Below, piece after piece: positions 1-5,859 of a DNA stretch of 6,765 nucleotides. The notes beneath the pieces are model-generated. The model made no database searches and was not told where the DNA came from. It saw nothing but the letters and a program-made list of their open reading frames with translations. The translations under genes were made by a program, and so were the position numbers. The stretch's first letter is position 1. Every line of letters begins with the position of its first letter. The stretch is taken from positions 1 through 6,765 of the forward strand of contig JBOHRF010000280.1 in the NCBI GenBank assembly GCA_050732575.1. The letters run 5' to 3'. The DNA is from JBBDWZ01 sp050732575. GTDB taxonomy: Bacteria; Gemmatimonadota; Gemmatimonadetes; Longimicrobiales; RSA9.

Positions 1-21
1 AAAAATGACCGGAGACGGATT

Positions 22-61
22 CGGGGATCGGGGAATCGGGTGATCGGGGGTCGGGATCGGG
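22..61 (+). repeat. G-rich degenerate GATCGGGG array, potential G-quadruplex
   Basis: Imperfect repeats of a GATCGGGG-like unit give six runs of three or more G on the plus strand (23-26, 30-33, 38-40, 46-50, 53-55, 59-61). The loops between them are only 2 to 5 nt, so the stretch meets the usual G3+/N1-7 quadruplex rule. It lies about 200 bp upstream of the hydrolase gene on the coding strand. The motif is seen directly; quadruplex formation or any regulatory effect is inference. It may simply be a variable intergenic repeat. Confidence 0.7.
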
Positions 62-76
62 ACTGCCTCGGGAGCG

Positions 77-124
77 GGGAACGGCATCGGGAACGGCATC
101 GGGAACGGCATCGGGAACGGCATC
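77..124 (+). repeat. 12-bp tandem repeat, four perfect copies
   Basis: The unit GGGAACGGCATC occurs four times head to tail without mismatch (77-88, 89-100, 101-112, 113-124). It breaks off after two further matching bases (GG at 125-126). The sequence before it (62-76) is a loosely related G-rich stretch. Although 12 is a multiple of three, no credible gene covers it. Perfect identity between copies suggests recent slippage, so copy number may vary between strains. Confidence 0.9.
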
Positions 125-254
125 GGTGTTCAGATTGAACGGCGAAGTTCCAAATGTCGATCAGTTCCTCACGGTCACCTGTCCGCTAAGGCACTTGATT
201 GGCGGGTGGCGGGGTGGGCGGTAGGTTGGGCAAATCCACGTTCAAACGACACGC

Positions 255-262
255 GGAGAAGG
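255..262 (+). promoter_or_regulatory. Ribosome binding site of the hydrolase gene
   Basis: GGAGAAGG ends 4 nt before the ATG at 267, with its GGAG core 8 nt from the start codon. It supports ATG 267 as the true start. No convincing -35/-10 pair was found between 125 and 254; the interval contains another G-rich stretch (201-230). Confidence 0.7.
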
Positions 263-266
263 CAAC

Positions 267-1118
267 ATGCGATCCTACTTGATGATTGGTCTTGGGGGCG
301 TTGCGCTAATCGTTGGGGCGAGTGTTGCTCTGGCACGCACGAACACGGGTGACCGTGCCGATCAGCAGGCGACGATCCCGCCGGGCGCAGCGGATGCTGT
401 TGCGCGGCTCAACACATCGCAGCGGCACAGCGAATGGGTCGTGGTGAAATCAGGATCGGACAGCATTCGCGCCTGGGTGGTGCACCCGGAGCGGCGCGAC
501 AACGCGCCCGTGGTCGTGGTCATTCACGAGATTTACGGTCTATCGAATTGGATTCGCGGTGTAGTGGACCAGCTAGCTGCCGATGGCTTCATTGCTATCG
601 CGCCCGATCTGCTCACCATGCAAAACATACCACAGACCGCGGAACGTGAGCCTGACCGACAGGCCGCCAACGCGGCCATCCGCACGATCCAACCGGCCGA
701 TTATCAGCGGCAGATTCGAGCGGTGGCTGATTATGCGATGGCCATGCCCGGTGCCATCAAGAAGTACGGTGTGGTGGGATACTGCTGGGGCGGCACGGCG
801 GTATTCAATCATGCGATTTTCTATCCGGACGTAGGCGCGGTCGTTTCCTATTACGGTCGCACGCCGCGACCCCTCGAAGAATACGCCAAAATCAAGGCGC
901 CCGTGCTGGGGCTGTACGGCACCAATGATGCCGGCGTGAATGGCACCATCCCGCAAGCAGACTCGGCCATGAAGGCACTGAGCAAGACGTACGATCACCA
1001 GACGTTCGAAGGTGCGGGTCACGGCTTTCTGCGGCAGCAGGATCAACCGGCCAACCTGGAAGCAACCAAAAAAGCCTGGCCGCTGACCGTGGCGTGGTTC
1101 CGCCGGACGCTCCGTTGA
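267..1118 (+). CDS. Secreted dienelactone hydrolase family protein
   Basis: This is a 283-residue alpha/beta-hydrolase of the dienelactone hydrolase (DLH) family. Residues 5-23 form a hydrophobic signal segment ending in Ala-Leu-Ala (21-23), a plausible signal peptidase I site, so the mature enzyme should be periplasmic or extracellular. The catalytic triad is visible: nucleophile Cys173 in GYCWGG, Asp221 in YGTND, and His252 in GAGHGF. Glu88 in the HEIYGL motif matches the glutamate that helps control the nucleophile in characterised DLHs. After removal of a leader and short linker (about 24-55), the catalytic part is the normal size of about 230 residues. The start is set by a strong ribosome binding site and by the signal peptide. 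Classical DLHs open the lactone ring of 4-carboxymethylenebutenolide in chlorocatechol breakdown, but no aromatic-degradation genes are adjacent, so the substrate is unknown. The fold assignment is firm and the exact reaction is not. Confidence 0.93.
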   Translation: MRSYLMIGLGGVALIVGASVALARTNTGDRADQQATIPPGAADAVARLNTSQRHSEWVVVKSGSDSIRAWVVHPERRDNAPVVVVIHEIYGLSNWIRGVVDQLAADGFIAIAPDLLTMQNIPQTAEREPDRQAANAAIRTIQPADYQRQIRAVADYAMAMPGAIKKYGVVGYCWGGTAVFNHAIFYPDVGAVVSYYGRTPRPLEEYAKIKAPVLGLYGTNDAGVNGTIPQADSAMKALSKTYDHQTFEGAGHGFLRQQDQPANLEATKKAWPLTVAWFRRTLR

Positions 1119-1308
1119 GGGACGCGTGACGCGGGACCCGGGACGCGTGACCCGTGATGCGTAACCTCGGCGAGCATTTTCGTGCTGGGTAGCCAACTCG
1201 AGTAAGCGCGCGGCGCGTGTGGCAGCGGTACCCTGCCCAGCGGCTGCCAGCCCGACGCCGTATACGCGTCCCGCGTCCCGCGTCCCGCGCCACACGTCAC
1301 TTGTCACC
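1119..1308. repeat. Intergenic inverted-repeat element (GGGACGCG type)
   Basis: The element begins directly after the hydrolase stop codon. Its left part holds two copies of GGGACGCGTGAC (1119-1130 and 1140-1151, 21 bp apart). Its right part holds three tandem GCGTCCC units (1266-1286). The arms 1123-1148 and 1264-1289 are reverse complements at 24 of 26 positions; the mismatched pairs are 1127/1285 and 1138/1274. They enclose a 115-nt centre with its own small stem (1220-1226 with 1243-1249). No transposase is present. It could be a MITE- or REP/BIME-like repeat, and in RNA the long stem might protect or terminate the hydrolase message. The symmetry is seen directly; the roles are inference. 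Outer limits are approximate. Confidence 0.75.
1220..1249. repeat. Small hairpin inside the repeat element
   Basis: TGGCAGC (1220-1226) pairs perfectly with GCTGCCA (1243-1249) around a 16-nt loop. It lies near the right of centre of the larger inverted repeat, so the element could fold as a long outer stem with an inner hairpin. No U-tract follows, so it does not look like an intrinsic terminator. Confidence 0.45.
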
Positions 1309-1375
1309 AAGGCAGAAACCGCTCTGCCCGCAGCCGCGTAGGGGCGCCACAACCACCCTCCCTTCTGAGAGCACC

Positions 1376-3772
1376 ATGGACTCTGTTTTCTTCGAGTTGC
1401 GGCTTGCGCTGCGCGGGCTGGTGCGCAATCGCGCACTCACATTGAGTGCGGCGCTGGCATTGGCGCTGGGCATTGGGGCCACGACCACGCTGTTCAGCAT
1501 AGTGCGGGGTGGCCTGGCCGATCTTCCGTTCGGGCAATCGGAAGAACTGGTCCTGATCACGCGCGAGCATCCGGAACGGGGCGTGACCAATCAAGGCGCG
1601 CAAACGTTCGACTACTTGACGTGGTTGGGCGCGTTGCGCGGATTCGAGGGCATTTCTGCATTTGCATCACGCGCAATGAATCTGGCCGGTCCAGAGCACG
1701 CACCTGAACGTGTGTCCGGCGTTTCCATTAGCCCCAACACATTCGAGCTGCTGGGCACGCGGCCACTGATGGGCCGCGGTTTTCAGGCGCCGGATGCAGT
1801 GCGCGGCGCACCTGCCACGGTGATCATTGGCCACGCGCTATGGCAGGCGCGTTTTGCCGGTGCTGCCAACATTGTGGGTCGCCCACTGCGTGTGGACGGT
1901 ACGTTGCACACCATCATCGGCGTCATGCCCGAGGGTTTCGGCTTTCCCATCAATCAATCCATCTGGCTGCCGCTGCAGCTAACGCCATCCAGTGCGGCGG
2001 GAGAAGGCGGATGGGTGACGGTGTTTGGCCGATTGCGTGATGACATCACGATCGATCAGGCCCGTGCCGAAGTGGACGGTCTGGCAACGCGCCAGGCGAG
2101 TGAGTTTCCAGCTACACATGCAGGTTACCGCATCCGCGTGGCGCCGCTGGTTGAAATGGAGATGGAGCCGGGCACCGACAGGATCCTCTACATCATGTTG
2201 CTGGCCGTTTCTTTCGTGCTCGTGATTGCGTGCGCAAACGTGGCCAATCTGTTGCTGGCGCGTGCCGCCAGGCGTAGCCGGGAAACGGCGATCCGCACGG
2301 TATTGGGCGCGGCACGCACCCGCATCATCGCGCAACATCTGGTAGAGGCCATGCTGATTGCGCTGCTGGGCGGGCTGGGAGGTCTGGCCATTGCTTACGT
2401 TGGCGTGCGTTTCTTTGATGTTGCTACGGCCGGCATTCTGGAAGCGTTCTGGATCAATTTCCGCGTCGATCGCACAGTCCTGGCATTTGCCACGCTGCTG
2501 ATTGCCATGGCCGGTATTCTGGCCGGACTGGTGCCGGCACTGCGCGCGTCACTGGTCCAGCCGGCGGGCATTCTGAAAGAGTCCACGGCGTCGGGTTTGC
2601 ACATTGGTCGGCTCAGCCGCGCGCTGGTTGTAGCTGAACTGGCGCTCGCCTCAGGCTTGCTGGTTGTCTCGGGCGCCCTTGTCACTTCTGCCATTGGCCT
2701 GCGGGCTGTCGGTTTCCCTTTTGCCAAAGACGATATCTACACGGCTCAGCTGGGCGTGAGAGGGACGCAGCTGACCGACGCGACCAATCGCAGCAGGTTT
2801 GCGCGCGACCTGACCGAGAAGCTGGCATCGATACCGGGTGTACAAGCGGCCGCGTTGACCAGCGTGTTGCCCGGTCGCGGCACCGGCAACACACCGTTCA
2901 CAGTTGATGGTCAACCGGCTGGCCGGCCACAAGACATGCTGCAGACTGGCCAGGTCCTCATTACTCCTGGTTTTCTGGATGTGCTGGATGCGCGGGTGGT
3001 GCGCGGGCGCACACTGACGTGGAGTGATGATGACAGTGCACCACGAGTAATGTTGGTGGACGAGACCTGGGTCCGACGCTTCTCGTCCAACCGTGATCCA
3101 CTGGGCCGCACGGTTACGCTCTGGGGTGACCCACCAGCAACCATCGTGGGCGTCATCAGCAATGTGCACATGGAAGACCCCGGTGATCCGCCCGCTGCCG
3201 GCGTCTATGTTCCCATGCTCCAGCTCGAACCGTTCTCCGTTCGCCTGATGGCGCGCTCCGGCGGTGAGGTCCTGGCGTTGACGCCACAAGTGCGCGCCCT
3301 GGTCAATGAAGTAGATCCTGATTTGCCGATGTATGAGATTGCGACATTGAGCGATGCCATCTACGCGGACGCCGGTGTGCTCGACGCATTTGGCACACTG
3401 TTCGGCATCTTCGGGGCAGGCGCGCTCTTCCTCACCATGGTCGGGCTCTACGGCGTGGTGTCATTCAGTGTGACGCAGCGCACGCGCGAGATCGGTATTC
3501 GCATGTCCCTGGGCGCCACCCGGCGGAGTATCCTGACCTTGATCCTGCGCAGCGGCGGAAGGCCGCTGCTATGGGGTGGCATTATCGGGCTCATGATTGC
3601 TGTGGCCATCTCGGCCGCACTGGCTGCTACAGGCGAGGATGTGCTGCGACCGGATGCTCGCATTTTTGTCGCCGTGTTTGTGGCCCTGGCATTCACTGCG
3701 GTGGTGGCATTGGTGATTCCGGCGCGGCGGGCGGCACGGCTGGATCCGCAGCGAGCCCTGCGTTACGACTAG
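1376..3772 (+). CDS. ADOP-type ABC transporter permease (duplicated MacB/FtsX)
   Basis: This 798-residue inner-membrane protein has the full duplicated architecture of the ADOP permease family. An N-terminal membrane helix (about 21-43) is followed by a MacB-like periplasmic domain (about 50-265) and three FtsX helices (about 270-294, 325-347, 366-388). The pattern then repeats: helix 416-440, a second periplasmic domain (about 450-660), and helices near 672-697, 731-752 and 763-781. The conserved cytoplasmic motif appears twice, as RETAIRTVLGAARTRI (302-317) and REIGIRMSLGATRRSI (704-719). The C-terminus IPARRAARLDPQRALRYD is the family signature. ATG 1376 is preferred over an in-frame GTG/TTG-type start near 1217, because that 53-residue extension would translate the intergenic repeat and precede a typical MDSVFFELRLALRGL start. 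A weak GAGAG lies at 1367-1371. There is no ATPase gene adjacent, as is usual for this family. By analogy with MacB it may couple ATP hydrolysis to envelope transport; the substrate is unknown. Confidence 0.93.
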   Translation: MDSVFFELRLALRGLVRNRALTLSAALALALGIGATTTLFSIVRGGLADLPFGQSEELVLITREHPERGVTNQGAQTFDYLTWLGALRGFEGISAFASRAMNLAGPEHAPERVSGVSISPNTFELLGTRPLMGRGFQAPDAVRGAPATVIIGHALWQARFAGAANIVGRPLRVDGTLHTIIGVMPEGFGFPINQSIWLPLQLTPSSAAGEGGWVTVFGRLRDDITIDQARAEVDGLATRQASEFPATHAGYRIRVAPLVEMEMEPGTDRILYIMLLAVSFVLVIACANVANLLLARAARRSRETAIRTVLGAARTRIIAQHLVEAMLIALLGGLGGLAIAYVGVRFFDVATAGILEAFWINFRVDRTVLAFATLLIAMAGILAGLVPALRASLVQPAGILKESTASGLHIGRLSRALVVAELALASGLLVVSGALVTSAIGLRAVGFPFAKDDIYTAQLGVRGTQLTDATNRSRFARDLTEKLASIPGVQAAALTSVLPGRGTGNTPFTVDGQPAGRPQDMLQTGQVLITPGFLDVLDARVVRGRTLTWSDDDSAPRVMLVDETWVRRFSSNRDPLGRTVTLWGDPPATIVGVISNVHMEDPGDPPAAGVYVPMLQLEPFSVRLMARSGGEVLALTPQVRALVNEVDPDLPMYEIATLSDAIYADAGVLDAFGTLFGIFGAGALFLTMVGLYGVVSFSVTQRTREIGIRMSLGATRRSILTLILRSGGRPLLWGGIIGLMIAVAISAALAATGEDVLRPDARIFVAVFVALAFTAVVALVIPARRAARLDPQRALRYD

Positions 3773-3775
3773 TCG
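3766..3775. other. 10-bp palindrome over the shared stop codons
   Basis: CGACTAGTCG is a perfect palindrome. Its central CTAG (3769-3772) provides the TAG stop of the permease gene on the plus strand and the TAG stop of the GT-C/TPR gene on the minus strand. As a result both proteins end with an Asp codon in symmetric sequence (RYD and NSD). No terminator hairpin with a U-tract is visible around it. Confidence 0.85.
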
Positions 3776-5859
3776 GAGTTGCTGCGGCAGCGGTCGAAGT
3801 AGTGTTGCGCTTCGATGTAGGTGGGCCGTAACTCGAGGGTCTTCGCAAAGTACGGTCGTGCCTCGTTACAGCGTCCCAGTGTCATCAGTGCATAGCCCGC
3901 ATTGAAATTGACTTGCACATGGTCGGGCGCGGTGGCCAGCAAGCGGCGATACTCGACTACGGCCTCTTCATGCCTGTGCAGCATCTGCAAGGCAAAACCG
4001 CGCACGAATCGTAAATCCTTGAAGTCGCGCACCCGAGCACGAACGTGGGTGGCGTGCTCCAGTGACAGATTCCAGTCCTTGACCAGCTGCGCATCCAGCG
4101 CGGCCTGGTAGTGATACTCGACGTTGTCCGGATCGAGACGAACAGCGGCTTCGGACGCATGCACGGCATCGAACGGCCGGCCGGCCCGCCGATAAGCAGT
4201 GGCCAGCCAATGATGTGACTGGGCCCAGTCGGGCTGCAGTTTGACGGCGTGCTCGCAACGCTTCAAGCCTTCGGCAGATTGGCGCAGCTCGACCTGCAAG
4301 AGGCACAGGTTGATGTGGGCCAGTATGTAGTTGGGATTGAAGCGCAGCGCTTCTTCCAGGTGCTGCTTCACGCGTGGATCGCTGCGCTTCGGGATGCTCA
4401 TGGCCAGGTTCATGTGGGCAACCGGATCGCCACCGTGTTGCACGCTGTGGGTCCACAGTTTTTCCCCTGATTGCCAATTCCGGTTGAGCGCCCACGAGGA
4501 CACGCCTGTGTACAACGCAAAACCGCTCAGCACCCACAGCGCCGTGCGTGTGCGTGCCAGCTGGACCATGAGCGTGCACAGTGCCAGAAACAGGAACACA
4601 CTGGACGGATAGGGCCGATAGTCGGCCGCGGCCTGATGCAGGGGTACCACCGACGACTCGGGCACCATCAGGATCCAATACGCGACGATGCAGAATGCAA
4701 ACAATGGTGCTCGCCGGGGCACGGGTTTGCCGCTCTTCCATGCTGCGTGGCGGCCCGGAATTCTGCCCAGCCACCAGGCCAGCACCAGGCTGGAGAGAAT
4801 GAACGCCAGGCTCAGCCAGGTTCGATAATCATTGAGCACGGCCGGCTCGACGGCGGGCAACAAGCGAATGGGGAACGGCCACCAGAAATGAGGCAAGTAG
4901 TGAAAGAGATGCAGTTGTGCCTGCGTGGCCGCGTACGGGAGTAGCGCCTGGCCTTGCGCCACGACCTGGGCAATATCGGAGAAACCGAGGAATACGCGCG
5001 TGCCCAGGAAGAACGCGAACACCACGGCTGAGACGGTGGCCGCGCGCTGCCAAACGCGAGGATCGCGCAGTGATGCACCCGCCAGTGCAATATCGAACGC
5101 CAGGAAGAGCAGAGGCGCAACCACCAGGTTGGTCTTGGCCAGCAACGAGGCCGCGATCAACCCGATGATGATGGTCCAGCGCCAATTCGATTCACCCAGC
5201 CGCCGCATGCGCGCGTATGCGAGCAGGGCCGCCAGGAAAAAGACCTGCATGAGCAGCAGGTCGCGCGCGGCAATGTAATTCACGGCCATGCCGGAGACCG
5301 GGTGCACGCCGAACAACAGTGCGGCAAAACCGGCGGCCATGACACGTTGCTGCTCGGTCATGCTAATGCGCGACCAGTGACGCAACAGCTCCAGTGCCAG
5401 GAAGAGGACGAGAAGGCTGGCCACCAGCTGAAGCGCTAGGTTGCCCAGGTGATGCACGACCACACTGTTACCGGCTAGCGCATAATCGATAGAGAGAGAA
5501 AGCGGCAATAGCGGCCGGTACTGCGTAATGCGATCGAGCGTGGACATGGTGCGTGGCTCGAAGAAATGACGCCAGGGCGGCCAGAACTCCTGGACACCCG
5601 GGTTGTCAAGCACGCGGTAGTAGTCATCAAGGGCGAAGGTGTTATGCAGTGTATTGCGGAAGACCAGCAGACAAGCCAGCACGATACCCGTGCAGGCCAG
5701 CCAAAGGGGCCATTGTCGTTTTGCATAGGCGCGTGCTGCGCGGCGTGCTGCGCGCAGCCGCTCGGGTGCTTTACGCAGGAAACGATAAACGCGAACGAGT
5801 GCCGGAGGCAGCAAGCCTGCGGCACTCGTTGCGCGGAGGTTTACCAGATCAGCGGACAT
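3769..5859 (-). CDS. GT-C-like (TMTC-type) membrane protein with C-terminal TPR repeats
   Basis: This 696-residue protein has a basic N-terminus, a first membrane helix (about 51-67), then FALDD (75-79) and DNPGV (85-89). Next come YRPLLPLSLSIDYAL (114-128) and HPVSGMAVNYIAARDLL (186-202), followed by AKTNLVVAPLLFLAFD (241-256) and PESSVVPL...DYRPYPSS (400-420). These match, in order, the motifs of GT-C fold proteins of the TMTC/PMT type, in which an acidic pair after the first helix is catalytic and a lipid-linked sugar is the donor. Roughly ten hydrophobic segments lie before residue 455. Residues 478-690 form about six TPR-like units, for example HINLCLLQVEL..AEGLKRCEHAVKLQPD and NFNAGYALMTLGR..EARPYFAKTLELRPT. 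The usual bacterial EHRxY motif is altered here to DYRPY. The start overlaps the upstream gene by 11 bp, with no clear Shine-Dalgarno, which suggests coupled translation. A protein glycosyltransferase role is inferred from the family; a non-catalytic assembly role is possible. Confidence 0.82.
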   Translation of the reverse strand: MSADLVNLRATSAAGLLPPALVRVYRFLRKAPERLRAARRAARAYAKRQWPLWLACTGIVLACLLVFRNTLHNTFALDDYYRVLDNPGVQEFWPPWRHFFEPRTMSTLDRITQYRPLLPLSLSIDYALAGNSVVVHHLGNLALQLVASLLVLFLALELLRHWSRISMTEQQRVMAAGFAALLFGVHPVSGMAVNYIAARDLLLMQVFFLAALLAYARMRRLGESNWRWTIIIGLIAASLLAKTNLVVAPLLFLAFDIALAGASLRDPRVWQRAATVSAVVFAFFLGTRVFLGFSDIAQVVAQGQALLPYAATQAQLHLFHYLPHFWWPFPIRLLPAVEPAVLNDYRTWLSLAFILSSLVLAWWLGRIPGRHAAWKSGKPVPRRAPLFAFCIVAYWILMVPESSVVPLHQAAADYRPYPSSVFLFLALCTLMVQLARTRTALWVLSGFALYTGVSSWALNRNWQSGEKLWTHSVQHGGDPVAHMNLAMSIPKRSDPRVKQHLEEALRFNPNYILAHINLCLLQVELRQSAEGLKRCEHAVKLQPDWAQSHHWLATAYRRAGRPFDAVHASEAAVRLDPDNVEYHYQAALDAQLVKDWNLSLEHATHVRARVRDFKDLRFVRGFALQMLHRHEEAVVEYRRLLATAPDHVQVNFNAGYALMTLGRCNEARPYFAKTLELRPTYIEAQHYFDRCRSNSD

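Noticed and set aside
77..124. CRISPR array
   Set aside because: The 12-bp units are directly adjacent with no spacers and there are no cas genes.
195..227. Sigma-70-like promoter (TTGATT with TAGGTT)
   Set aside because: The spacing is 21 bp and the -10 match is poor in a very G-rich stretch, so it is not better than chance.
1119..1308. Insertion sequence or integron attC site
   Set aside because: There is no transposase or integrase frame and no attC core-site motifs; only the inverted arms are supported.
1217..1375. 53-codon N-terminal extension of the permease
   Set aside because: It begins inside the inverted-repeat element and encodes an Arg/Pro-rich sequence that is not part of the family; ATG 1376 gives the normal start.
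573..1436. 287-codon minus-strand reading frame across the hydrolase gene
   Set aside because: It is antisense to a hydrolase with an intact catalytic triad, and its N-terminal part translates the GC-rich repeat. The product is Arg/Ala-rich without recognisable motifs.
2651..3289. 212-codon minus-strand reading frame opposite the permease
   Set aside because: It lies wholly antisense to the second periplasmic domain of an intact permease and shows no family motif or ribosome binding site.
3968..4774. 268-codon minus-strand reading frame inside the GT-C/TPR gene
   Set aside because: It is a frame-shifted shadow on the same strand; the overlapping frame carries clear membrane and TPR motifs while this one is low-complexity Arg/Ala/Gly.
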